A stretch of DNA of 64,000 bases from Cannabis sativa (taxonomy: Eukaryota > Streptophyta > Magnoliopsida > Rosales > Cannabaceae). The notes under the pieces were generated by a model, which saw only the letters and a program-made list of their open reading frames with translations, made no database searches and was not told the origin of the DNA. Positions 31,150 to 43,191 of the stretch are shown here, one piece after another. Where the stretch lies: the NCBI RefSeq assembly GCF_029168945.1, contig NC_083603.1, forward strand, positions 38,006,396 to 38,070,395, in the 5' to 3' direction. The translations under genes and the position numbers were made by a program. Numbering within the stretch: position 1 is the stretch's first letter; each line of letters opens with the position of its first letter.

Positions 31150-32989
31150 AAAATTTCACAATCGTAGTCCTTAACCAGTTCCAACCACCTTCTCTGCCTC
31201 ATATTCAAATCTCTCTGGGTGAAAAAGTATTTGAGACTTTTATGATCAATATAAATCTCACACTTTTCACCGTAAAGATAATGTCCCCATATCTTTAAAG
31301 CAAAAACCCCAGCAACAAGCTTTAAGTCATGAATTGGATAGCGCTGCTCATAATCTTTCAGTTGACGAGAGGCATAGGCTATAACTCTGTCAGCTTGCAT
31401 CAGAACACATCCTAGACCCTGTCTGGATGCATCACAGTACACCACAAATTTCTCTTGATCTGATGGCAAAGCTAACACCGGAGCTGTTATCAAACGTTGC
31501 TTCAACTCCTGAAAGCTTGTTTCACACTTATCTGACCACACAAACCTCTGATTTTTCTTGATCAATTCGGTTAGGGGCATAAAAAGTTTAGAAAATCCTT
31601 CGACAAAACGTCGATAATACCCTGCTAACCCGAGAAAACTTCAAACTTCCGTCACAGACTTGGGCGTCGGCCAGTTCTTCACTGATTCTACCTTGTTTGG
31701 ATCAACCATAATTCCATTCTTCCCAACAATATGACCTAGAAAGGACACCTCAGATAACCAGAATTCGCACTTTTTGAACTTGGCATACAACTTGTGATCC
31801 CTAAGTCGCTGTAATACTATTCGAAGATGATGCTCGTGCTCCTCTTCTGACTGAGAGTATACAAGGATGTCATCGATAAACACTATAACGCAGTTATCGA
31901 GGAAATCCTTGAATACCCTATTCATAAGATCCATAAAGGCCGCAGGAGCATTAGTCAATTCGAATGACATTACCAGAAACTCATAGTGCCCATATCTGGT
32001 TCTAAAGGCAGTCTTTGGTATGTCCTCCTCTCGAATTCTGAGTTGGTGATAACCCGACCGTAAATCAATCTTCGAAAACACTGTCTTTCCCTGAAGCTGA
32101 TCGAACAAATCGTCGATTCTGGGCAACGGGTACTTGTTCTTAATCGTCAGCTTGTTAAGTTCCCGATAATCAATACACATTCATAGGGAACCATCTTTCT
32201 TCTTCACAAAGAGAACCGGAGCTCCCCAGGGCGATACACTGGGTCGAATAAACCCATTGTCAAGCATCCCCTGAAGTTGGAACTTAAGCTCCTTCAGTTC
32301 TGCTGGAGCCATCCTATATGGAGCTTTAGAAACAGGTTCGACTCCAGGTGCCAGATCAATTATAAAGTCAATCTCTCGCTGTGGCGGCAATCCCGACAAC
32401 TCCTTGGGAAACACATCAAGAAAATCTTTTACCACCCTGACTTCCCCAGGCCCAAATGTTTCAGGTCTGCTGGAGTCAAAAACCACCGCTAGAAATCCTA
32501 CATAGCCATTGCATAGTAAATCCCTAGCCCTTAATACCGAAATAACCGGGATCCGAGACCCCTGAACCGATCCAACATAAACAAATGGATCTTCACCTTC
32601 TGGCTAAAAAGTTACCATTTTCCGCTTACAATCTATACTGGCCGAATACTTGGATAGAAAATCCATTCCCAGTATAATATCAAACTCAGTTAATTTCAAT
32701 TCTATAAGGTCAGTACTCAATTCTCTATCTTCGATCCTAATTGGCATAGACCTAATACGCCTATTAGAGATAACCAATTCCCCGCTAGGCATTAGGGTTC
32801 CAAACCCTCTTTCTAAATTATCACAAGGCCTACCCAAAAGATCAATTACCCTTGTAGCTACATATGAGCCTGTAGCTCCCGAGTCAAATAATACTGTAAA
32901 GAATAAGTTGTTGTCGAGAAGCTGACCTGTCACAACAGACGGACTGGCTGCAACATCAGCTTGGGTGATTGCAAACACTCGAGCAGGAA
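31071..32989 (-). pseudogene. G3 protease, reverse transcriptase and RNase H
   Basis: The protease is marked by LFDSGATGSYVA. The RT has [44 protein letters not shown] and an intact catalytic box ([11 protein letters not shown], about 31870). RNase H has [11 protein letters not shown] and [15 protein letters not shown] at 32604, a TAG at 32180 and a stop near 31640 break the frame, and RNase H overlaps the next ORF after a frame change near 31100. Confidence 0.9.
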
Positions 32990-34157
32990 CCGGTTTCACC
33001 TCAGCTTTCGGCTCCTCTTTCTTTGCCTGGGGGCAATCTTTCTTGAAATGCCCCACCATGCCACACAGGAAGCATGTCTTCCGGTTACATTCTCCCGGAT
33101 GATGTTTCTTACACCGTGGACACTCAGGGTAAGAATAACCCTGGCGTCCTCCTCTACCTTGGTTCCCACGGAACCGCTTACTTTGCCCCGAGCCACCAGA
33201 AGCTGGAACAACTTTTCTTTTCTGCTCGGTGGTGGAGTCACCACCATCCCTACCGTAAACAGGAGTAGGAATAGTGGGGGTTCCACCAACACTCGGAGTC
33301 ACCCGAGGCTCCTGAAGGAATTTCACCGCACCCTCGGCTCTCAAAGCCTTTTCAACCATCTCCGCATAAGTGGTTGCCTCAGTAGTAGTAATAACCAGAT
33401 CATGTCGAATCATTGCACTCAAACCCGCCAAATATTTTTCTTTCTTACTAAAATCAGTTGACACAATTCCCGCTGCCAACTTGGCCAACCGGTCAAACTT
33501 TGTCGTATATTCAGTAACCGACATTCCCTCAGTTTGAACCAATTCGGTGAACTCTTTCCGCTTTGCACTACGGACTGCTTCGTTATAATACTTGGAGTTA
33601 AACAACTCCTTGAATTCTTCCCAGGTCATCAACGTGACGTCTCGAGTGAGGGTTATTAACTCCCACCACATAAGAGCGTCTTCCTGAAACTGAAAAGTAG
33701 CGCAGATTACTCGGTCATTTTCAACCACTCCCATAAAATTGAGGATGCGTTCAATCACTGAAAGCCACTGCTCGGCCCTCATCAGATCAGGGCCTCCCAG
33801 AAACACTGGAGGTGCCTGTTTCCGGAATCTTTCATACAACGGCTCCATACGGTTGCCAACAACAGGTTGTTCTGCTGGCACCGCAGGAATTGCAACGGCC
33901 TAAACCACTTGAGGAGGCACAGCAGGAGGACCCTGCTGCCTCAATCTTTGAATCTCTTCATCTTGTTGGCGGATTCTATCTTGCATCTCCGCAAATCTTT
34001 GCTCCCAATCAGGAGGAGCTTGAGGTGGATTTACAGGGCGACCACCCTGAGCTCTGCCACGACCACGACCGCGACCGCGAGGATTTTGGGGATTCCCGTG
34101 ACCGCCTCCGGTCTCAACCATATCACTCTGACTTCTTGCATTTCGCAGGACGTCCAT
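32990..34157 (-). pseudogene. G3 gag, single stop
   Basis: The ATG at 34157 begins MDVLRNARSQSDMVETG, then an RGRGRGRGR tract and a Gln/Glu-rich coiled segment (RIRQQDEEIQRLRQQG). One TAG (about 33900) interrupts before the gag core (MEPLYERFRKQAPPVFLGG) and the zinc knuckle CFLCGMVGHFKKDC. Otherwise the frame is open into protease for 425 codons, making this the least damaged gag of the three chromoviruses. Confidence 0.9.
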
Positions 34158-34417
34158 TTAATAGGACTTAGCCTGTGAATCCATAAGCCAGGCAGGTTAG
34201 ACAGCGATCAAAATTTAACACTGCTCATAAAGACTTAAAGGCAACACACTTTTTTTTATATATATAATTAATTAAAATCTAATATGCTTCCTAACATGCT
34301 TTCACATTCACATTTATTTAAAGTACTAAACAAGTACGGGCTTACTGAATCGTGAACCGAGCTTTCTCTGATGAAGATTGTACATGTCATAGCAAGCTTC
34401 GGTAGACAAACCTGGCG

Positions 34418-34429
34418 GCTCTGATACCA
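34418..34429 (-). other. G3 primer-binding site (initiator tRNA-Met type)
   Basis: It reads TGGTATCAGAGC on the minus strand, four bases from the 5' LTR end at 34434. Confidence 0.93.
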
Positions 34430-34433
34430 AAAT

Positions 34434-36579
34434 TGTAACGCCCTAATGCTAAGGCACGCTACAGTGCTTTTTCAATTATTGTGCAATCTTTGCTAATCAA
34501 AGAATTTTCTCGAAAAACGTGTCAATTTAAAACTTTTATATTAATTATTAAACTTTATAATATAATAAAATATTTACATATATCGGGATCCCGTTTTCAA
34601 ACTTTGTAAAATTAACTTTTCAAAATATACATTTATTACAGGTCGCACAGCGACTACCAAAATACAAATCCCCAGATGTCTCGAGACCGAACACTCCAGG
34701 TCGCGCTGCTTTGACATGTACAATCTCACCCGAGCTCAGGTTAACTCCTGTTCAGCCTTCGCCTTTCCTTTACCTACTCATGAAAGTAGAAACTGTGAGT
34801 CGACAGACTCAGTAAGAAATGCATATAACATATCACATAAATTCCGACTTGTAAATAGGCGCCCATACACCTATCTACAGGGCTTAACAGATGAGCAAGA
34901 ACGTTCTAACTGCTTGTGCTACTGATCATGATATCACTCCTACCAGCACTATAATCGTGCTGTAGGACCGGCACTATGTTCGTGCCGCTATGATAGCATC
35001 AATATCATCCAAAAGTATGATTGGCCATGATATCACTCTTAACCAGTACGATGCTTGTACTGCTGAACCGACACAATAGTTGTGTCGCTATGATAGTACC
35101 AAAACATACTTTCCAGGGTGAATAACACTCTTAACCAGTACGATGCCTGTACTGCTGAACTGACACAATGGTTGTGACGTTATGATATCACCCAAACATA
35201 TACAAGGATACACACAGCATGCATATATATATCATACATATACATACAACCAGATATTTATATCACACGTTATATTCAGTTCTTACCTGTTTTCCGATTT
35301 CAAACGTGTTGGTCGACCTGAACGGAAATCTTGTGCTAGATGGATGCCCTAATCACATTTGAAACCGGGTAAGTTACATGATTTAAACCCCATTCCCGGG
35401 AAACTCCAAACCAAAACTCTAGGTTCTGCTATGCTCTTAATGGGTTATTCTAACTCTAGAAATGGGGAAACACCCATCCAAGGCATCGAAATGGCAAAAA
35501 TTGAGAAAATGAAAGGCACGGGGAACCCTGACAAAACCGGCTAGCCGGTTTTTGTGGCACTGCAAACCGGCTAGCCGGTTTGCACCAGTATTCCCCAAAC
35601 TTTTCATTTGTTGCTCAATTCTTCAGCAAATGCAATGAAACCTTCCAGAGTACCTAATAAGGGCATACACAATATATTCCAACAAATAAACCAAAGAAAA
35701 ACTCAATGAATCAAGATATGCCATTAATGATCAAAGCTTTGAACTCAAAGCCCAAAGTTGCATAAAACCTATACCAACCACCAAAACCAGCCACAAGAAG
35801 CTAATACCAGCTCAATCTAACCCTAGAATTTGAACCAAACCAACATCAAACTCTGACAGCTCCTATAACACAATTTCCCCATTTCAAACTAAGCAAAACT
35901 TAAAAAAAAACTCAAGAGGGGTTCACTAGGGCTTACCTTAACTTGAATCTCCCAAGGTTTCCCTGCTGAAATCACGAAGAATCAGCAGCCCCTTCCCTTT
36001 TTCTTGCTGCCTTCGAAGAGAGAGAGAGAGAGAGAAGAAAGAGCTTCTCTTTCAATTTTTGATATTTCCTTTATTTTTTTCCTTTTTCTTCAAATGAAAG
36101 AAATGCATTTCCTATGCATTGATTCAGCCCACAAAGAGGGCAGCTGTCACACCCTCACACAGCCACATAAACCTCAAAAGAAAAAGACTAAAATGCCCCT
36201 AATGTAAAATTCTAGGTTATTTTCAACTTAGGGGTAAAATTGTCAAATTTCATAACCCCGCTCAAACCCGATAATTTATTTCCTCTAAAATATTTCCCAC
36301 TATGAAATAAGTTTCTAAACTTACCCATGTGATCAATCTAGCCATCCATCGCATTTTTCGTTATCGCCGAGCAAAAATTACAAAAATAACATATTACACA
36401 TATAAACTAAATAATACCCCTAGAGTTTAATAAAATCTCCGGAATTGAAAAATTATAACTCTAATATTTATTTCTAAATATTGGGGTCCACAATTAAATT
36501 AATTCACAAATAATAATAAAATAATAAAAATTAGTGCTAATGGCCCTTACTAATCCAAATTACTAGAGCGGTCATTACA
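34434..36579 (-). mobile_element. G3 chromovirus 5' LTR
   Basis: It is 2,146 bp and pairs with 27379-29520. It keeps both palindromes perfectly (35533-35552 and 35562-35583) and a candidate splice donor CAGGTAAGAAC on the element strand (about 35280). A GA dinucleotide run at about 36017-36036 is longer than in the other LTR. Confidence 0.95.
34932..35193 (-). repeat. G3 5' LTR array: three three-way-junction units
   Basis: Same arrangement as 27877-28138. Differences between the two LTRs fall in loops: GATGCAT versus GATGCTT and AATGGTT versus AATAGTT. The 6-bp stems of those hairpins are unchanged. Confidence 0.8.
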
Positions 36580-36765
36580 CGTGGAATCGACTCCGGATAT
36601 CTGCTCGCAAGACACAGGCCGAACAGGACACCTCATACATTCGGTCGGATGAAGTCCTCTAGACCAAGCCTTGGGCAATCTGCACAGAATGCCAACACTT
36701 AGCAATTTCAGCTTTCACATCGTGAGTCACCAAGGAAATTCCTATAACTTTGGGATCAGATTACA
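36580..36765 (+). mobile_element. Tat 3' LTR remainder (inferred)
   Basis: This continues the sequence interrupted at 27378, starting with the duplicated CGTGG. It contains no gene and ends abruptly at the copia C LTR. Assignment to a Tat LTR rests on position downstream of the antisense gene. Confidence 0.4.
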
Positions 36766-38684
36766 TGTTGGGTTTTATGCCCTAAATAAAAATCTTTACA
36801 ATCTGATTAGTTATCAATATAAGAAATTTGAAGTGATTGATGTTTGCATGAATTTTACATGCTAATGGTTTAATATGTTTGATATGTTTATTACATTCAT
36901 ACACACAAAATCAGTTAAATCCAGATCTTATGTTTATTCACAATTACAGTATCGTCAACACAGTGGAATGTGATTGTGATCATATGCATCAAAAGACTTG
37001 GTCCCTGTTTCATCAGTGTTATTGGATTTACACTAATGTGATAATCAGCGATGATGTGTGCTTACACTTGGAGTAAGTGTTATGTTCTTTCCAGGACATT
37101 AGTAAAGTATACTAGTTTCGAATGTATGGAGTATACATTGGACTGGACCGATATTGCAACTAAGTTAAGATATTACAAACTTACCGTTATACATATCTTT
37201 CCAAGTCAATATCAGTAGTTGATCTAAATTAAAAGAATCTAAATCCTGATATGCTTGGGCTCAACTCAGGAGTGTTATTCATGTTCTTTGATTTATTAGT
37301 TAAGCCTACTTTTGGGTCAGCGTGATACGTATATTTTGGGAACATGATAGTATGATTGAGTGGGAGTACTGAACATAAATATGGAATCTATAGCTTCTAC
37401 TGGTGTATAGAAGTCAAGTGATGATTCCCTTCGAGCTTAGCAAATAGAAGTAAATGGATGAGCTCTTGTTTAACTGACTAATTATTAGATCACTAAACAC
37501 CATTTACAGGTAGCTAAGTGTTTTAAGGGGCAAAATACATTGAGGGGTGAGAACGGTAAAGAAATCCCATCTCGATGTAGATCATCTACATAGAGGATCT
37601 TTAAATCACAATAAGATTATAACAATGGTTAAATGAGATAGTATATTGATATCGTAGAACATACAATATGCTCTATATAAGTCTGAGAGTGAAATTTTAA
37701 GTTCTAAGAGTGGATTCAACGAAGAATTAATAAGTAGGAATTTACTTGCTAAATTTGGTTCACTTATTAGAAGCTCAGCATATAGATCCATGGTCCCCAT
37801 TCTAGTTGAGAACATTCTGCTTGTAAGACTCATTAATTGATTCGTGATTGATCAATTATAATTCTAAAGTTAGACTATGTCTAATTTTATGAATTTTCAC
37901 TAAGCAGGGGTGAAATTGTAAAGAAAAGAGTTTCTAGGTTTATTTATTTATTAATGGACTTTATATGTCTAATTAATAATTAAATTAAATGACAATATTA
38001 TTTAATAATCTATTTTAGTTATTAAATAATTAGTTTTGGCATTAAAAAGGTTAGAATTGGAAAATTGGCGTTTTTGAGAAAATAGAGATAAAATTTGATA
38101 AAACTGCAAAATCAAGTGAGGCCCACTAACACACCATGGCCGGCCACTTAAATAGGTTTTTTCAATTTAATATTTTCATTATTTTAATGACAAATAATTC
38201 CTAACCTAAACATAGTAGTTGCCTATAAATAGAAAGTGATGGCTCAGTCACATAACATGCTTTCATAAGTTTTCAATAACCTTTTCTGACAAAAATTTCT
38301 CTCTTCACAAAAACTGAGCCTTCCCAACTTTCTATACCTGGCCGAAATCATGCCTCTCTTTTCCCTTCATCAATTTCGTGACCCTAGTGAAAGAGTGAGT
38401 GCCCACACACAGCAAGCAGTAACTCAATCATAGATTGGAAGACTGTGAAGGATCAAACTTGAAGAAGAAGGACATTTGGGCTCAGATCTTGATTATACTC
38501 TGCTACAGAAAGGATTCAAGGGTTAGAGATCTGAGTGGAAGGAGACATTAATTCCGCTGCATCAATGTAAGGTTTTCTTAACTTTATATGTGTTTAATTT
38601 ATCGTTTTAGAAAGTTCATATTTAGGATGTTTAAACAACATACTTGTGGGTTGATCTAAGATCCTGGTAAAATATATTCCAACA
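36766..38684 (+). mobile_element. Copia element C 5' LTR
   Basis: It is 1,919 bp, from TGTTGGGTTTTATGCCC to CCAACA, and is followed immediately by a primer-binding-like site. It is closely related to the partial LTR at 44986 and more distantly to the LTRs of B and D. Confidence 0.93.
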
Positions 38685-38686
38685 AC

Positions 38687-38699
38687 TGGCCTCAGAGCC
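38687..38699 (+). other. Copia C primer-binding site, altered
   Basis: TGGCCTCAGAGCC lies two bases after the LTR. The expected initiator tRNA-Met site is TGGTATCAGAGCC, so positions 4-5 are changed. The same change is in element D (48995-49007). Confidence 0.7.
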
Positions 38700-41600
38700 A
38701 TGGTAATTGATTTAATTACAATAAATTTGGACCTTAAAACGATTGTTTGTTTGTTTTTGGATGGTATCATGTTGTATTGAGTGTTATTTGATGATTGATT
38801 GATGTTTGTAAATTTTCGTCAAAAATAATTGCGATTCTGTTTCTGGAATTATTTTTATTGGATAGTATGGAAAAAAATTAAACAAGTTAGCCTTTTACAG
38901 AACTCAATTTCGATTTTGTTTGAATTAGTTATGATTTTTTGAAGATTCGAAAAAATCGGAGCTATGCTGAAATTTTCCTGCGATCGCGAAAACTGTCCGT
39001 ACAGCTCACAATTTTTTCGTTTTTCTTCGATTTTTCATGCTTTTTCATGGAATTAACTTCTGATTTTTTGTATAGTTTTGTATATATACTATTACTATTC
39101 CTAATTCAATTCTAATTATCATTTTGAATTAATTTAATATTTTTTAAATTTAATTCAAGATATTACTGTAATTTGAATTTGAATAGAATTAGTATCTATC
39201 TTCTTGCTTAAAAATCTATCTTATTTTTAAATTTTATTATATCTGATCTTATTTTTAAATTTAAGGTCAGATTTTATATATTTTTTTAAGATATTTTGAC
39301 CTTATTTAAATTTAAAATAAGATAATTATAATCATGTAATTTTAAATAGATGTAAGATATTTTGCTAACTTTTAAATTTTGTTATTTTATTTATTTAAAT
39401 TAAATTTAAAATCTGAAAAAGATATTTAACTTATCTTTTCTAATTTTTATTTAATTTTTATTTATAAGATAACATTTAAATTTTAAAAGTAGTTAGCCAA
39501 TTTTGAAATGATATTTAGGTTGGTTGAAACCTAATTTTTCAAAATTGTAGGTTTAATTTTTTAAATTATTTTTTAATAATTTCGAAATTTAAATTAATAA
39601 TTTTTTTTTTAAATTTCGAAAATAAATATTATTTTATTTTATTTTTATTTTCGAAAATTAAATTATTTTAAATTATTTTTTTTTTAATTATTTTTTTTCG
39701 AAATTATTTATTTAAAATTAAATAAATCCTACTTCCAACTATCCAGCTAACCTTGTTGCAGGAGTATGTGGTTTTAACTTGTGTGTATTTTTTTTAAAAA
39801 AACCTATTATTACTTGATTGCAAATAGCCATGGTTACTTTTTTCCAGATCTAATGATCTGATGGCTCCCTTGGTCAAGTTAATAATTTGTAATAGGTAAA
39901 TTTTACAATCTTCTTTCATCTGTGTATGACCTAGCAACATGATAGGATCCATCCAAAGTGTGCCTGTGTGAGCCTATATGTTTATTTTGTTTTAATATAG
40001 ATGCATATAGATTGTTGCTAAATAAAATGTCACACCATGATAGATTTTATTTAGGTCCATTTAGTTATTGGACCTATTCAATTAATAACAGTTATTTATT
40101 TTAAGGTTAAATTCCTCTCTTTTGGGCCTTGTGTGAGATTTGGGAGCCATAGAAGTGGGTACGACATACTGAACCCAGCACCCCCTCACATGAACTACCC
40201 CAATTGTGAAGGCCCATTTGCCTGATTTAAATAACTGTACTAGGTTAATTATATTAGTTTGACCTAATAAAATTGAATTAGCAACATAATTAACTTTTAA
40301 AATATATGAAAATTTATTTTTCATTTTAATATTTTAAAGTTAATTTTAAGAAAAACACTTTTAGTTTAGATATTAATTGTAGACAAACTATTTGTATTTT
40401 TCTTGTATTTAATTAAATATAGAATTTTAACTAACTAAGATTCTTTATGGAGCTTATTTTAATTAAATATTCCTATTTAAGATATAAATTAGTTGTATCA
40501 ACTGATTTTTCTTATCTAACTTAAATTTGAATATTTGATTTAAATTTTAAATCAAGTTGAGGAATCCTAGGCATTAGTTATTAAAGATTCTTAAGATATT
40601 TTTTAAGTTAATATCTTTTCGAATATTAACTTAAAATGGATTATTTTAGATATTTTTTAGGTTAATATCTTTTCGAATATTAACTTAAAAAGATATCTTC
40701 AAATCAAGTGGTTACAACTTAATTTTTGATATTTAATTAAATCTAAATTTGAAATTATTTAAGTTTTAGATTTTTTCTATATAACTTAAATTAGATATTT
40801 TTCAAATTTTTGAAAAGATACTTAGTCAAATAAGATATTTTCTAGATAGTAATTTCTAGACGACTTATTATTTCTAATATTTAAATAGGAAAATATTATA
40901 CTTTGTGAAATTAATTATTTAAATAATTAATTTTGGTACAATTTTATTAAGTATATTTTTCCTAGTATTAAACTAGAAATAAATAATTAAGCCTTCTCTA
41001 CACTTAATTATTATTTCTTGAATTTAATACATTTAATTAACTTGAAGAATCTAAATATCTAAGTTGATTTTCATCATGATACTTAAATATTTATTGATTT
41101 TTCATGACACTTAATTAAATAGAAAATTATTTTTAGGTTGAAATTTAATTTTTCAACTTAAATTTAAATTATTTTCAAAATATATATTTTTCTTTCTTTT
41201 ATTAATCAATTTCGAAATTTGCATTTTAATTATGCAATATTTTCGAATTTTTTTTTGAAAAATAGATTGAGTTGTAAATTAATTATTTATTTTAATTAAT
41301 TCTTGGACCAACTACAATCAATAATTTTTTCATTTAATTGATTAATTTAAAATAATAGAATTCAAAATATATATATATTATTAGAAATTGAATTAACTAG
41401 TCAAAAGAAAATCTAGATAAGTGATATTTTTGCTTGAAGTATTTCTTTTCTAATTTTATTATTTTCGAAAATAGTATATTTCTTTTATATACTTTAAATT
41501 TTCGAACTCAATAAATATATTCTCAAAGGAAATTTTTAAGTTGCTAATTATTTAATTTAATTCAACTTAAATTAATTTCCTTAATATTTATATTTAAGAT

Positions 41601-42303
41601 TATTACTAAGATGGAAACAATTAATTTTATTTCAATCACCATCTAAGTATAATTTTATCAATATTATATTAAATTCTTATTTTTGAATTTCAATTCTTAA
41701 TTTCGAATTTAATGAGAATTTATTTATTAGAATAATAAAGAAAATACATATTAAAGAATGAGCTTTATTATTATTAAGATATTCGATCTCCATTGTGGGT
41801 TTTACACCGCGTTTGTTATAGTGAGTAATCCTCCCTAATGGAGGAACGTTCATTAGCAATTTCGCACCGTTTAATCTCGCATGATAAGTGGTTTGTAAGT
41901 GTTTTATATGGTATAGATCACCCTAATGGTGGCGACCATATTTGACTTGCAAATTGCGAAACAATGGTAGAAGCTCATGAGATAGAATAGCCTTGACTCT
42001 CGCCTAAACGGGACAACGCTGGATTCCAATCTTGATCGAATAAAAGGTTGCTAGAATGTTTAACATTTTAGATGAGCCGACAACTCTATTCAATGGATGG
42101 TAGCTTTGACTCTCGCCTAAACGGGACACTGATATCAGTTTGTTGAAAAATCTTGGAAATTATTTAGGATTGAATTTTTAAGTATTTTCTCATATCATTC
42201 CTACTTGCTATGTGCTTATAATTTCTGAATTGATTTTGTGTTAAACCATTATTTATTTCTATTTGTTGATTTCTATTATTTTGTAGTATCCTGTTTTGTC
42301 AAA
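38700..42303 (+). mobile_element. Copia C leader, 3.6 kb non-coding
   Basis: Very AT-rich sequence without open frames. Its last 550 bases hold conserved small hairpins (41830-41844, 41919-41931) and two copies of GACTCTCGCCTAAACGGGAC (41995-42014, 42108-42127). The second copy is followed by the palindrome ACTGATATCAGT. These are conserved in B and D, so they are likely functional in RNA packaging or translation. Confidence 0.75.
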
Positions 42304-43167
42304 ATGAATCCCATGTTATCACTGTTGACTGAAAACAAGCTGAATGGATCTAACTTCAATAAATGGAATGAGAACATTAATATTGCTCTCATAGGAGAAA
42401 GTGCCTTGTTTGTTTTAACTGAGCCGTCACCTGAAGTGCCTGGGGATAATGCATCCAAAGCTGTGAAAGAAAAGTATGAGCGTTGGCAGAAAGCAAATGA
42501 CAAAGCTCTATACTTTATGCTTTCTAGCATGGTTGACACCCTCAAAACTCAGTTTTCTAAAACTGAGAAGGCTGCTGAAGTTATGACGAAGTTAAATGAA
42601 CTATTCGGTAAGGCATCACTTCAGTCACGCTTTGACGCGACTAAGAAGTACATTAATGCACGGATGGAACCTCATCAAAACGTCCGTGACTATGTTCTCC
42701 TCATGTCTAGTTATTTCCAAGAAGCCCAGGATCATGGTGCTGAAATGGACAATGCTACTCAAGTAAGTCTTATCTTGAATAGCCTGACTCCAGCATTTCT
42801 ACCATACACATCAAATTCTGTTATGAATAAGAAGGAAATTGACTTTCATGAATTAGTCAATGACCTTCAAACTTATGAAAATTTGATTGGAGGACCCAAG
42901 AAGAAAGGGAGTAAACCTCACAATCCTGGGAATGGTAATGGGACGATAAAACCTGAAGCAAATGTTGCCTCTGCTTCAAAGCCCAAATCGAAGAAGAAGT
43001 GGAAGAAAACCAAGAAGCGAACAAAAGCCATAAAGAATAAGGCTGTTCCTTCTGGTGATGCTACACTTAAAGGAAAGTGTTTCTACTGCAATAAAAAAGG
43101 TCATTGGAAACCCCAATGTCCTAAACTTCTTGCGAAGAAACAAGGTATTTCCATTTATAAACTTTAA
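42304..43167 (+). CDS. Copia gag polyprotein (element C), intact
   Basis: An uninterrupted 287-codon frame. I chose ATG 42304 (AAAATGAATCCC; MNPMLSLLTENKLNG) because it begins the conserved gag start. An in-frame ATG at 42238 would add a hydrophobic, AT-rich leader that looks non-coding. The body fits the UBN2-type copia gag domain (FNKWNENINIAL ... YFMLSSMVDTL ... FHELVNDLQTYE), followed by a Lys-rich stretch (KKKWKKTKKR). The zinc knuckle is CFYCNKKGHWKPQCP (CX2CX4HX4C). It would form virus-like particles and bind RNA in the cytoplasm. Being open while all other genes of the family are wrecked suggests recent selection or recent activity. It ends 25 bases before a decayed protease motif. 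Confidence 0.9.
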   Translation: MNPMLSLLTENKLNGSNFNKWNENINIALIGESALFVLTEPSPEVPGDNASKAVKEKYERWQKANDKALYFMLSSMVDTLKTQFSKTEKAAEVMTKLNELFGKASLQSRFDATKKYINARMEPHQNVRDYVLLMSSYFQEAQDHGAEMDNATQVSLILNSLTPAFLPYTSNSVMNKKEIDFHELVNDLQTYENLIGGPKKKGSKPHNPGNGNGTIKPEANVASASKPKSKKKWKKTKKRTKAIKNKAVPSGDATLKGKCFYCNKKGHWKPQCPKLLAKKQGISIYKL

Positions 43168-43191
43168 GTGTTTAGTGAATTGTTATCCAAT

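Larger units (their letters stand above)
27379..36579 (-). mobile_element. G3: full-length Ty3/gypsy chromovirus with decayed genes
   Basis: It has two ~2.14-kb LTRs, a PBS, a polypurine tract (AACGGGGGGATAAC on the minus strand, at the 29520 edge) and a CGTGG target duplication. The interior encodes gag, protease, RT, RNase H, integrase and chromodomain in that order. All domains are present, but stops and frame changes split them into about eight pieces. It is the best reference copy of the family in this window. Confidence 0.95.

Noticed and set aside
40082..40324. 80-codon ORF in the copia C leader
   Set aside because: The equivalent D leader has no open frame, and the composition is that of AT-rich non-coding DNA.
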